Assembly (NCBI GenBank): GCA_015501595.1
Contig: JADNRX010000036.1
Span: forward strand, 124,001 to 188,000
From: Hymenopellis radicata
Taxonomy: Eukaryota > Basidiomycota > Agaricomycetes > Agaricales > Physalacriaceae
Direction of reading: 5' to 3'
Length of the DNA: 64,000 nt
Part shown: positions 37,201-46,589 of the stretch, one piece after another
Layout: each line of letters begins with the position of its first letter
Numbering within the stretch: position 1 is the stretch's first letter
The notes under the pieces: generated by a model
Told to the model about the DNA's origin: nothing
The model's database searches: none
What the model saw: only the letters and a program-made list of their open reading frames with translations
Translations under genes and position numbers: made by a program

Positions 37201-37291
37201 TGCATTAAGGGGGAATCGAACCCCCGGCGGGTCGAGCATGGAATAGGATTTCTTATGGCAACGACCCAGGTTACCACTACCCCATTAATGC
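37201..37291 (-). tRNA. tRNA-Gly (GCC) with intron, intact
   Basis: Minus strand. The acceptor GCATTAA/TTAATGC is perfectly paired. The D-arm is GGGTAGTGGTAACCT. The anticodon stem GGTCG/CGACC has loop TTGCCAT (GCC at 37259-37257) and a 19-nt intron. The T-arm GGGGGTTCGATTCCCCC is perfect. This is the best copy in the window and the reference for the interrupted copies at 41293-47041 and 52199-57966. A T-run and the AAATTGCGCCAC box follow downstream (about 37140-37165). Confidence 0.95.
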
Positions 37292-37489
37292 CCGAATGTT
37301 GTGTGCCGTGCCGCCCAGTGTGAGTCGTAATCGTTTCCTAATGCTGCAAATGTTGCGCCTTACCATCTTTCATCTCACCGAACAACACCTGCGATTTTGA
37401 CATCCATCCTCTTATACACTAACACCGTGATCTGGGAGGCTCTATACCGACCCGGGATTGATGCACCAGCGTTCTCGGCCTGAGGTAGA

Positions 37490-39290
37490 ACAGGCGTCAG
37501 TCTAAGCACGTAAAAAATGACGGTGTAAGTTAGGACCGTCAGTCAAGCATCCACAGTGTCAATATTGGACCAGCATCTATACCAAAAACTAACGCTGTTC
37601 CGCCGTGTCTAGAAGGACGCGTTGCCACTAAGCCACACGTCTTGACCAAGGCGAATTGATGTCTCACTTGAAGACACAGGGCCCGCGAATCCTCGCTAGC
37701 CTTTCTGTAACATAGAAGACAGCAAGCAAAACGATTACACGATGATGCGGCCCAATCATAAAATGTTTCATTCTCTCTTCCACAAGGCCGATGCATCTGC
37801 TAGGATACACCGGCATGCGAAGATTAGCATGTAGAGAAAGACAAGAAACTTGAAGAGAAGAGCCAGGCCATCGGGAGGAGGAGGTGGACGGTGCGAGACC
37901 TCGTCAAATGCAGGGATGACACTGAAAACAGAATCCATGCCACTACTAAGCGATACGCCTCAAGTGTACATCCTGAGGGAGCTGAGATAATCCCACGTCA
38001 TGGAATCAATTCAAAAAAATACTGAGAACAGAGGAGTGTATGTATCCTACAGCACGCGAAACCGCACATCGAGTGGAACCACTTAGATTTGTTGGAATGG
38101 AGATTTGTACACCTCATACGACAGCAGACAAATCGGCGACCTAGGAAACAGAAAAAGCAAAGCCTGGAACATGTCACTTGCAGGCAGACCGATGAGTCAT
38201 ACGCCTGTGACTGGCGATGAGTTAATTGCCAAGGTTCCAGGACAGATCCACGTTGGAGAGAAAACCTAGAAAGCAAGATATCATCCATGCGAAAACATTT
38301 AGTCACACGGTACACTATACAGAAAGCGAAAGCCGCGTCAAGTCCTAAAAACTTACAGCTCTACCCTATACACCACACCGAATGGAACCACTGAGCCACA
38401 TCGGCGCGGCAGGCTACACTCCAGAGCAGGTTTACGGTGGACGTTGCGGGAAAAGGGCCGACGGGTATTTCCGAGCACTCGCCGCTATTTCAACAACAAG
38501 TCTCAGCACGTAAAAAATGAAGGCGTTGAAGGAAGAATGGCATCCCAGCGATTGTCACTTCAACCGCTGAGTTCTGCATCACGTGTGTGTCCGGTCACAC
38601 GTTGCGTTGACGTTCATGCCAGGCTGCTTCGGTGAGACTGTCCACTGTGTCAGACTTCAGTATTAGACCAGAATGAATACAAAAAACATCATCACCAACT
38701 TGAAGAGCAAAAGAACGCGCTACTACTAAGCCACACGTCTTGACCAAGGCAAACTGATGTCCCGCTTGAAGGAGGGATGCGCGAATCCCAATTTAAGCAA
38801 CTGACAAAGTCTCGCTAGCCTTGGACCATAAAGATCAGAGCAACATAGAAATCAGAAAGCAAAACGATTACATGACGCGGCCGCTGAGCGACAAGCGTAA
38901 AACGCATCCATCGCCAACTGGCGCACCAGGGCCAATGCATCCGCTAGGATACACCGGCATGCGTAGACTACCACCTAGTCATCATTGGAGAAAGTACAAG
39001 AAACAAGGGAAGAGCGAGCAGGTCTAGTGAATTCCCGAGCCGTGGAGAACATAAGGTGTATCAGGAACCGCACTGTGATCAGTTCTTCGACTGAAAATAC
39101 AAGCCAAAACAATTCGTGACCTACTATAGAGACGCGCTGCCGCTAAGCGATGCGCCTCGAGTGTACAGCCTGAGGGAGAGATAGCGGTGGACGCTGTCGG
39201 AGGCATGGAATCAAAAAACGAGAGACAGAGCAGGTCATAGGACGCGGAACCGCTAAGCAACGCGCCTCGGGTAGAAAAGGTCGCAGTCTG
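37490..39290 (-). repeat. Array of tRNA 5'-half-like sequences with A-box but no B-box
   Basis: Seven minus-strand segments look like tRNA 5' halves: 37615-37641, 37935-37959, 38380-38405, 38714-38740, 38874-38897, 39131-39156 and 39240-39266. Their cores are TGGCTTAGTGG, TCGCTTAGTAG, TGGCTCAGTGG, TGGCTTAGTAG, TCGCTCAGCGG, TCGCTTAGCGG and TTGCTTAGCGG, all fitting the Pol III A-box. Most begin GxCGxxT and continue to CGCGTC. No GGTTCGA-type B-box accompanies them. Longer duplication units also exist: 37490-37840 resembles 38490-38980 (GCACGTAAAAAATGA, GCCACACGTCTTGACCAAGG, GCTAGGATACACCGGCATGC), and 37945-38000 resembles 39136-39210. Confidence 0.6.
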
Positions 39291-39621
39291 CACTCAGCTT
39301 GAAGAATGTTGGCGCCCGGGCTCGCTATTTGCTATGAGTCGCAGTGGACTGGCCTCCAAGTAGGGGGGCGGTTAAAGGCAATGAGCACCGAGACATTATT
39401 GGGTACTTGAAGATCAGATTTTGAAGCAGACTTAGGAAAGGGAGTTCGTATGAGGGACAGCGACGATGCGCCAACAGAGCACAGAGTGGTCAGAGTGGTG
39501 GCAGTGAACGAAGATGCCGCGAGTTTGCCGTCGGCAAGGACCAGCATCACGTGGCTCGGCCATTGTTGATGTCCGATCCGCTAAAATTAAATCTGTGACC
39601 ACCACCACCATCAGCATTATC

Positions 39622-40670
39622 ATGACCGTGCTCGTTGTCGCTCCCAGCGAGCAGCCACCAGAGCCGAAAACGATTTCTCAGACGCAGACACAGGCACCTT
39701 CTCCGACAAAGAAGCTTGTGAGCCTGCCACTGCCCACATCACCCTCTCTCGTGCACGGCGACTTTCCCCTCGTCCAGCTCCAAGGCGACTCTATCCCCGA
39801 CACTATCGCCGCCAGCCTCGCGTCTAGCCTCCTCGGACACGTTCTCTTCCTCAAGAACCAGGTTCCTCTGTACGCCCTCCCTTCAATTCCGCTCCTTTCT
39901 CTCTCTCTCAATTATGATCATGCAGCCCCATCCCCCAACTGAACCGCCTGAAGCCGACGAGCGCCAAGTCCGCCAAGCTCAAGGACCAGCTGCTCGACGC
40001 GTTTGACACGCTCACGTCGCATTTGGATACGACGTTCACTGCGCTGTCGACGGCGTTTGCGAAGAGACGGGGCAGGGGGACAAGCAGCAGCAGGGTGTAT
40101 CTGGCGATTATGCTGGGCCCGAGCGTGGGCACGGCCAAGGCGCGGGTGTTGCTGGCGGTGGATGGGCTGGAGACGAAGGTGTGGGGTGAGAGGGATGATT
40201 TGCCTGAGGAGGAGGAGGAGGAGGAGGAGGAGGAAGAGGATAGTGATGAAGAGGACGAGGACGACGAGCATCCACCAGACAGCGACTCCGACTCTGACTC
40301 CGAACCCGAACCCACACACGCCGACCACCAACTCGCACTGCGCACCGCGGACAGGCTCCTCTCGCGCGCGCTCGTCGGCGCGGACGCTGACCTCGCGGCG
40401 GAGATGAACCCCACGCAGACACACGTGCTGATACGCGCGCCAAGGCGGTTCGTGCATCCGGCGTGGGTGCCGCGGCAGAACGTGACCGCGTCGCTGGACC
40501 GGACGTTCTTGGGCGGGAAGGGGACGGGGAAGAGCAAGGTCGAGGGCGTGTGGGTGGGGTGTCGGAGGCCTGCGCCAGAGGAAGAGGACGACGGGAAAGA
40601 TGAGGATGAGGAGGACGAGATGATTTGGTGGAGCTGGGATGGGAAGATTGTGGGGTTTGCGGGGTGGTGA
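39622..40670 (+). CDS. Uncharacterised acidic protein (2 exons)
   Basis: Exon 1 is 39622-39869 and exon 2 is 39926-40670, with a 56-nt intron (GTACGC...ATGCAG); 330 aa. The first exon ends HVLFLKNQVPL and joins PIPQLNRLKPTSAK, which reads as one continuous conserved-looking block. The middle contains SRVYLAIMLGPSVGTAKARV. A long run of Glu/Asp (about residues 175-205) and an (SD)n stretch follow, then ALVGADADLAAEMNPTQTHV and RFVHPAWVPRQNV, ending DDEMIWWSWDGKIVGFAGW. The acidic run suggests a nuclear or chaperone-type protein. The family is not recognised. Antisense frames over this gene are low-complexity shadows. Confidence 0.75.
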
Positions 40671-40815
40671 AGGTTGCATAGTCACAGTGTACATATCTCA
40701 TCTCATCGTTGCATGTTTTGTTTTCGTAGTTATAGGTTGTGTTCTGTAGCATTTGTTTTGTGTAACTTTGGACTGACGAGGTGGTACGAGAGGGGCGCGC
40801 GGAACGTAAAGTCAA

Positions 40816-40901
40816 CCGACCTTAGCTCAGTTGGAAGAGCGCAAGACTGTAATGGATATCCTACCATCTTGATGTCGCCTGTTCGAACCAGGCAGGTCGG
40901 A
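40816..40901 (+). tRNA. tRNA-Tyr (GTA) with 13-nt intron
   Basis: The acceptor CCGACCT/AGGTCGG is fully paired. The A-box is TAGCTCAGTTGG. The anticodon stem CAAGA/TCTTG carries GTA at 40849-40851. The intron is about 40853-40865. The B-box is GTTCGAACC. Intron-bearing nuclear tRNA-Tyr is usual for fungi. Confidence 0.95.
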
Positions 40902-41109
40902 TCTGCATGCGATAATGTTCCATTTTTGGTGCTTTTCAAGACTCAAGCCGGGCTCGGGAGTCCGAGGCCCGAGGGCTCAGGGAATCTGGTTCTTTGAACT
41001 TGTTCACTGAGCTCTTTCCAAAGCCTTGTGCAATTTTGTCAACCCTTGGTCCCTGTTTCTTCAGCATGGGGTGGCGGAAGATAGGGGCACCGATCATGCA
41101 AGGAGGTGT

Positions 41110-41204
41110 GCCCCATGGCTGAGTTGGTTACAGCGTCCGACTGTTATGTAAGGTGCAACAGAAAGTTCAATCGGAAGGTCGTGAGTTCGAGCCTCACTGG
41201 GGCA
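41110..41204 (+). tRNA. tRNA-Asn (GTT) with intron
   Basis: The acceptor GCCCCAT pairs with CTGGGGC (last pair mismatched). The D-arm is GGCTGAGTTGGTTA, missing one base versus the usual GGCTCAGTTGGTTA. The anticodon stem TCCGA/TCGGA has GTT at 41143-41145. The intron is roughly 41147-41168. The T-arm GTGAGTTCGAGCCTCAC is perfect. Slight defects in the acceptor and D-arm leave it possibly weak but recognisable. Confidence 0.85.
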
Positions 41205-41292
41205 GCTAGTACATAGTACCCAGTGTGTTTTTTCTTCTCGCCACTACACTTCCATTGTTGATTGGTTGTTCACAAATTCTGCCTGGGGATGT

Positions 41293-41329
41293 GCATTAAT
41301 GGGGTAGTGGTAACCTGGGTCGTTGCCAT
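41293..41329 (+). pseudogene. 5' half of a tRNA-Gly (GCC) interrupted by Ngaro element 1
   Basis: Identical to nucleotides 1-37 of the intact tRNA-Gly at 37201-37291, through acceptor, D-arm, 5' anticodon stem and loop TTGCCAT (GCC at 41325-41327). Eight intron-like bases (GATCTTGC) separate it from the retrotransposon end CCAATCTG at 41338. The other half is at 47007-47041. Confidence 0.95.
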
Positions 41330-41337
41330 GATCTTGC

Positions 41338-41950
41338 CCAATCTGATGAACCTGTCGGGGGACACGGTAGCCAAAAAGCCGACCGCCACCGCGGCGGCCG
41401 CGAGTATGATTGATGTTCGTAGGGTAAGTGGTACAAGTATGAGGATACGAATACAAACGGGCGGGCGACGAGAATACAATACTGGCGTGAAACAGTAAGA
41501 GACTGAGCCTAAGAGAAAAAATACAAGAACGCACCTGGCGGGGCACAGTAAGAGCTGAGGGATGCGAGACATCCTCGGCTGCATACCTAAGCTGCCCGCC
41601 AGGTATGGAAATCAACGATCGACCTAAGAGAAAGATGTGGCGCTGAGAGCTGACCACGTCAAAGTCTCGCTGTAAGCGAGGATAACGTCCCGAAGGCAGA
41701 AGAGTCTCACCTGGTTCATTTTGCGACCCGGTGGGTAACGAACCATAAGTACAGCATTTTAGATCCGAAGGATCTGTAATGAGTACTGTTGGTGAGGATG
41801 CTGTGAGCATGGAAAGCGAAATGGCATACCTCATATTGGCCTTGAGTAATCAAAAGATTAATCTCGACCAATCTGATGAACCTGTCGGGGGACACGGTAG
41901 CCAAAAAGCCGACCGCCACCGCGGCGGCCGCGAGTATGATTGATGTTCGT
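41338..41950. repeat. 3' split-repeat block of element 1 (Y-X-Y)
   Basis: Y copies are 41338-41420 and 41868-41950 (83 bp, CCAATCTGATGAACCTGTCG to TGATGTTCGT). The X copy is 41466-41867 (402 bp). X matches 46590-46991 almost perfectly. X contains an inverted repeat CACCTGGCGGG...CCCGCCAGGT (about 41533-41605) that could fold the RNA. Y contains the GC-rich palindrome-like CCACCGCGGCGGCCGCG. Confidence 0.9.
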
Positions 41951-41987
41951 AAAAATGGCTAATAAATGAGTGGGAAGATGATATCAA

Positions 41988-42977
41988 TCATTGTTGGGTT
42001 CGGTTGAAGAGTAGTGCCTGTAGGAGAACGGGGTTCTTCCTGATATAAATCTGGAAGGTGTTTGAAGCCCAGCGTCCCGCAGCCTGAATGAGGTGGGGGG
42101 CGCATCCGTCCTCGGCCATCGCTGTCGCTCCTCCAGCTCGCATCGATTGGCCAGCAAATTGTTCGTCTGGCTCAAGGCGTCGAAGACGCTTCATGAACCA
42201 AGTTCGCGTCGGGATCTCGTTCTTTGCCGTCACCCAAAGGAAAGGATTCAGGCGCGAAATCTTGTCACGCGAGACGATGTAGCGGCGAAAGACGGGAGCG
42301 GGATTGAAATCGCCACGACGGATGATCCGTATCTTGTTGCCCTCGAAGAACCGGTCTGCCTTGTGATATGGTAGGTCGAAGCCATACCCGTCATCGAACC
42401 ACGTCACTGTGGACCGGCGCGAACACTTGCGCAGGTCACGGATCGCGACGTTGTCCGGGAGCGACATTTCGCCAAGACGGAGTAAAGCCATGAAACCCGT
42501 TGTCAGCATCGCGGCGAAGAGCAAACTGTCGTGGGAAGCGTTCGGCGGAAGGTCATTGATGGTGGAAAGAATGTGCTGTCGGGCTAGAGGGAGTTTCCTC
42601 TGGATTGGAGTTCCGTACCTCTTCATGCAACCTGATAAAGATCGCGCCACTAAGATTGATTTTCGGTTCGCGCTGACACCGGGGAAATATGGTTCGAGTT
42701 TATTGCAAATCCCGGTTAAGTAGGATGCGACGGAGCGTGGCTTGATGTTCGCGCACATGTAGACAACGTAGAATGATAGAGTGTCGGGTGTTGGTTCGAC
42801 GGGGAAGTGATGCAGAGTGCAGAAGTTGAGATAAGAGTTCAAGTGGGAGTCGTAAGTCGCACTGGTGGAGATGTCGATGGCAAGTCCTAGTGCAATGGCT
42901 CTCTCATGGAGAAGCCGTTCGCGGGACCAAGGTTCCCTACGCGGTTGCCTCGGCGTCCGCAATTGGACGATCTTCAT
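41988..42977 (-). CDS. Tyrosine recombinase, Ngaro element 1
   Basis: 329 aa, single exon. Catalytic positions visible are Arg167 in GFMALLRLGE, Arg280 in GQSMRAGGATAMAEDG, Trp303 in GRWAS (at the His/Trp position) and the nucleophile Tyr311 in FQIYIRKNP. The N-terminal half (residues 30-130) has the SAM-like core-binding fold pattern TYDSHLNSYLNFC. It is expected to integrate the circular cDNA by strand exchange without duplicating the target. The start ATG overlaps the pol stop as ATGA (42977-42974), suggesting translational coupling. All catalytic residues are intact, so the enzyme may be active. Confidence 0.92.
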   Translation of the reverse strand: MKIVQLRTPRQPRREPWSRERLLHERAIALGLAIDISTSATYDSHLNSYLNFCTLHHFPVEPTPDTLSFYVVYMCANIKPRSVASYLTGICNKLEPYFPGVSANRKSILVARSLSGCMKRYGTPIQRKLPLARQHILSTINDLPPNASHDSLLFAAMLTTGFMALLRLGEMSLPDNVAIRDLRKCSRRSTVTWFDDGYGFDLPYHKADRFFEGNKIRIIRRGDFNPAPVFRRYIVSRDKISRLNPFLWVTAKNEIPTRTWFMKRLRRLEPDEQFAGQSMRAGGATAMAEDGCAPHLIQAAGRWASNTFQIYIRKNPVLLQALLFNRTQQ

Positions 42978-45040
42978 TTTTGTGTTGCCCCCAGCGTAAG
43001 TCGAGGGGGTTTAAATGTGTCGATGTATAAGTTCGGCACAAGAGACTGCGCAACGTCAAGGTAGTCGCGAGAGAGGGCGTCCGCTACGGTGTTCAGTTCG
43101 CCAGAGATGTGCACGACGCGTAGGTCAATATTTGACCGAATACGAATATCGACCGCTGCTTTGAGGATAGGGTTGTAATCCGGTAGCGCGCGGAGGGTGT
43201 CAAAGATGTTGACTGTATTCGTGTTATCAGTAAAAATAGTTAAGCGAGCTGGGCACTCAGGTGTGGCAAAGAAGGCGAGGTTCGACTGCTCGTACCAGAC
43301 GAGCGCGCCGAGAACACAGAGCGCCTCCCAAAAGAAGATCTTGTCTCGCATCAAGTCACCCGCAACAGCGCACGTGAAACCGAGGTCCATCTCCGGTACC
43401 CAAAAACCCATGCCTGTCAGAGACGCGTCGCAGAAGATCACCATGTTCGCCTCTGTGAAGGGATTCCAGTCAAGATTAGCGAAGAAGAACATGCCAGACG
43501 AAGCCTCAACATGCTCTTCAAACCATGCCAAATCTTGAACGATCGCCTTGTTAAGGTAAATTGGTGCATGCGAGCGTTCTTTTCCAGACATTTTGGCGTA
43601 TATGTTCGATAACGCGGGCTTGAGTAGAGGATAGACGTTCAGCGACCAGTTTATCCAACCGGTCAACTGCTCGAAGTCGTGGAGCGTCTGGCGTCGACGG
43701 GCAACATGTGCGAATTGGTGTACGTGACGGATGAGGTCAGACTTTGAATCGTCCGGAAGAGTCGCTGTCATAGCGTTCGGATCAACGAGGAAGCCGATGA
43801 TGACGAGAACTTCTCCCCAAACTTGCTTCTTCGCTTTGTGGGGAATGCCGAGCCAATCCCACAGTCGAAGAAGTCGGACTTGATCCGTCAGATAGAATTG
43901 CTCGTACGGATCGTACCATGTCATGTCGTCGACTAAGCCTACGCTGTAGCAGTCGTCAACATAACAGCAAAGGAAGACCATGTTCAGAAGACATATCGCT
44001 ATCCACACGACAAGACCCATCACCGATGCCCATGCTCTCGGAGAAGCGCGACTTCCGAAACAGGCACGCCAGTCCACGTAACGTAACCATGCGGTCTTGT
44101 CTGTCTTGCTTTCTCCCACCATGGACGTTACAACCTGCTTCAACTGCCACAACGGATGAACAGGTATCGTTCGAAACGCGCCCATCACGTCGGCCTTCCA
44201 GAGGAGTAATCTCTTGCCAGGATGCAAGCTGGAGAACATCAAAAGTAACGGGATGAAAATGAGGAGAGAGTCCAAACGTGCGCCCTTCGTTTGAGACTTG
44301 TCCACCATGTTGTTTTGACAATATTCTCCCGCAGATTGATTCGCGACGAGGCGGAGATCGTCTGAGTGAGGTTTGGGAACAGCAATATTGGGCGTGCTGT
44401 ACATGCCTGGGAGTAGGTGTGGGCCGAACGCTGGTGAGTGTTGACCCTTGTCTACTTCTTCTATGCATTGCGCCGCAATAAACTGACTCTCCTCAGTTGA
44501 CGGGATCTTTGCCCACGCGTTGTCCCACGTTTCTGGAAAATCACTCGATGGATTCGTGTCGGCCCATGGCCATAACCCGATTTTCAATGTTCGAACGACG
44601 GAGGCGACGAACGCTCGATTCGGATGTATGGCTAGAGCGCTCGCGAAACGATCTATATTGATTGGAGTGGAAACGTGGAAAAGGTGAGGATTTTCATGGA
44701 TAGTTTTCATAGCTACATGATGGTACTCTTTTTCAGGTGGGTGCAGAAGAGGTTCGTCTACTTCCGTGAACCACGCCGTTCGACTGCCTTGCGGGGCCGC
44801 GTTCCTCCATCCGAAACCCCTCAGGTAGCGTGGCAGGAAGGATCCGAAGCCACTCTCTTTTTCATCCTCCACACGACTCTCTTCAATGTCTTCTATTTCC
44901 TCATCTTCCCCTCCTCCACCTGCGAAATGACGCGCCGCGTGCCACAGGCTTGCCACGAAGGAAGAGCTAGTCGAGGACTCAGCTGCTTTTCGGTTTACAC
45001 AAGGTGACGACGTGCGGTCCTTCGCAGGAGCTGCAGACAT
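42974..45040 (-). CDS. Pol (reverse transcriptase-RNase H), Ngaro element 1
   Basis: From the ATG at 45040 (MSAAPAKDRTSS), which lies inside the gag 3' end, to the TGA at 42974; 688 aa. The frame is actually open back to 45580, through the gag region. RT motifs are STPNIAVPKPHSDDLRLVAN, KADVMGAFRTIPVHP, FGSRASPRAWASVMG and the catalytic CCYVDDCYS. The RNase H domain has FCDASLTGMGFW, WEALCVLGALVW, TDNTNTVNIFD and VADALSRDY, as in DIRS/Ngaro elements. There is no integrase or protease. The C-terminus continues LDVAQSLVPN to GATQK, which the second copy has lost to a MITE. The protein appears intact here. Confidence 0.92.
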   Translation of the reverse strand: MSAAPAKDRTSSPCVNRKAAESSTSSSFVASLWHAARHFAGGGGEDEEIEDIEESRVEDEKESGFGSFLPRYLRGFGWRNAAPQGSRTAWFTEVDEPLLHPPEKEYHHVAMKTIHENPHLFHVSTPINIDRFASALAIHPNRAFVASVVRTLKIGLWPWADTNPSSDFPETWDNAWAKIPSTEESQFIAAQCIEEVDKGQHSPAFGPHLLPGMYSTPNIAVPKPHSDDLRLVANQSAGEYCQNNMVDKSQTKGARLDSLLIFIPLLLMFSSLHPGKRLLLWKADVMGAFRTIPVHPLWQLKQVVTSMVGESKTDKTAWLRYVDWRACFGSRASPRAWASVMGLVVWIAICLLNMVFLCCYVDDCYSVGLVDDMTWYDPYEQFYLTDQVRLLRLWDWLGIPHKAKKQVWGEVLVIIGFLVDPNAMTATLPDDSKSDLIRHVHQFAHVARRRQTLHDFEQLTGWINWSLNVYPLLKPALSNIYAKMSGKERSHAPIYLNKAIVQDLAWFEEHVEASSGMFFFANLDWNPFTEANMVIFCDASLTGMGFWVPEMDLGFTCAVAGDLMRDKIFFWEALCVLGALVWYEQSNLAFFATPECPARLTIFTDNTNTVNIFDTLRALPDYNPILKAAVDIRIRSNIDLRVVHISGELNTVADALSRDYLDVAQSLVPNLYIDTFKPPRLTLGATQK

Positions 45041-46551
45041 GGCGTCTGGAACAAGCGCTACGGAAGCACTTCCCCTCGTTCCAGTTGTTGCAGATCTCTC
45101 GCTCTCGCTTCTTTGCCAATTTTGTTCTCGCAGATTTTGCGCTCCCACCTGTGCCTCCAATATCATTGTACCGAACGCCGTCTCTGTCGAGGAAAGCTCG
45201 CTGGAGTTTCGTGATCTCGGGGGCGTTGTACTGATTGAAGAGGATGGCTGGGTTCGACCCGATAACTTTGCGAGCGGCGATGTCATACGCAATGACTCGG
45301 GCATGGGAATCTTCGACCTTGGACGTGAAGAGGTCGTCGATGTGCTCTCGCCAGGCTCGGAGTTCGTTCGTCCGGTAAGGGAATATTGTCTCGACTGCCT
45401 TGACATACTTATCAAAGCATCTAAACCAGACGACTGACGAACTAACAGTCTTCTTCTCCGCGCTTCGTCCCAAGGCTTTGTGAAGTGCCGATTCGACCGT
45501 ACTGACTGGAGTGGGGTCGAGGTCGAGTTTGGTGGAGAAGAAGAAAGCGTTGATCTCGTCGAAGTCGACGACTTGATCAAGGAGGATTTTCTTCCAGAGA
45601 GCTTCAGGGAAGACGGGGGCGAGTCCTATGCGCAAAAGGTTGTGCAAGGTGTACTTGACGTCGCGTCTGTGATTTTCGACGGCGTCGCGGATTTTCTTGT
45701 GCTCAGCTGAGAGAACGACTTCTTGGACGACGGCGGCGGCGGCCCATCCGAAGAGATTGTCGTCTGGTACATCGCCATCGTTGGACTCGCGAGCGTGGTG
45801 GTGTTTGCGAGGAGGTTTGGACTTGGGTTTGTCGTCTCCTCCACTCTCATATTCTGAGAGCGAACTATTGGAATTGGGTGTCTCTGCCCGTTTGCGTTTA
45901 ACTCCGGGTTTGACACTCTCTTCGTGGTCATCACCGTCCTCTTCCTCGTCGACGGTCTCTTCTCCTCCGGATACGTCGTCGTCATCTTTTCGCGACTTTC
46001 CCAACTCTTTCCCTCGTTGCTTGGCTCGCTCGAGACGTCTAGCGTCGCTCTCGAGTTGCTCGAACCACGGCTTGAGCTCGTTACGTCCGCTGAAGTCGTA
46101 CAGTCCGGCTTCGGAAACACCGCCGATGTAGGCAACGACCGTGGTTTGAACGTCAACTTTGGACGCTCGTCCCTCACGGTACTGTAGACTTTAATTCAAT
46201 TCGTCGGTCACGGGTCACAGGCGATCCGAAATTGACGAAAAGTCACAGCGGTCACAGCGAAAATCCCAAAAAAATCGTCGGCGGGGCCCCCGCCAGCCTC
46301 CCGACGGAGCTCCGCCGCGGCGGGAATTACCATATATGGTAATTCATCGAAACCATAATTTCGTCGGACCGGTCACAGGTCACATGGCCCGACGAATTGA
46401 ATGAAAGTGTACAGTATCGACTGACGATCTCTTCGAGGGTTTTCCGTACAGCTTCGCAATACTGCTCCTCCGTGAGTTCTGAGTCAGGGATGTCAGGGAT
46501 AGAACAGTCTCCGGCTTTTCGCTTTTTGCTGCCTTCGGCATGTCCGGGCAT
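44979..46551 (-). pseudogene. Gag-like ORF of element 1, split by a MITE
   Basis: It starts MPGHAEGSKKRKAGD at 46551 and is open to the MITE boundary (46415). It resumes at 46181 (GRASKVDVQTTVVAYIGG) and ends at 44979. The intact homologue is 52684-54021. The C-terminus carries a Cys/His cluster (CNNWNEGKCF, CSRRHVCSSC), probably a zinc knuckle for nucleic-acid binding. An acidic/Lys-rich low-complexity middle precedes it. Translation through the MITE ends at a stop within it (NYHIW, stop), so full-length Gag cannot be made from this copy unless the MITE is removed. Confidence 0.85.
46182..46414. mobile_element. TA-flanked MITE inside gag of element 1
   Basis: 233 bp. The termini are CTGTAGACTTTAATTCAATT... 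and the inverse of CTGTACACTTTCATTCAATT..., about 26 bp with few mismatches. They are flanked by a TA duplication (46180-46181 and 46415-46416). Comparison with the uninterrupted gag at 52800-52825 confirms the exact insertion. The interior contains CGGCGGGGCCCCCGCC and the palindrome GAATTACCATATATGGTAATTC. It has no coding capacity; Tc1/mariner-like (TA) origin is likely. Confidence 0.92.
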
Positions 46552-46589
46552 AATCGTATGAGTCGTTAGATGGAAATTTATTTCGCAAT

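Noticed and set aside
39908..40815. Long antisense ORFs (Ser-rich, Pro-rich) opposite the acidic protein gene
   Set aside because: They are frame shadows of GAG/GAC-rich coding sequence; no introns or motifs of their own.
41244..41834. ORF of 126-231 codons within the X repeat, present in all four X copies (also 46578-46958, 52277-52657, 57422-58117)
   Set aside because: Between the two elements most differences are amino-acid changing (for example AIS/AFS, DLKCCTY/GLKCCTS, RLQRD/RSLRD), with no sign of protein-level constraint. The frame runs across the element end into the tRNA. Probably a non-coding repeat.
45040..45580. Pol protein beginning at the far upstream ATG (45580; 52694 in element 2)
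   Set aside because: This part of the frame runs antiphase over gag and has low-complexity Ser/Thr/Arg composition, as expected for an overlapping shadow. The ATG near the gag end is a better start.
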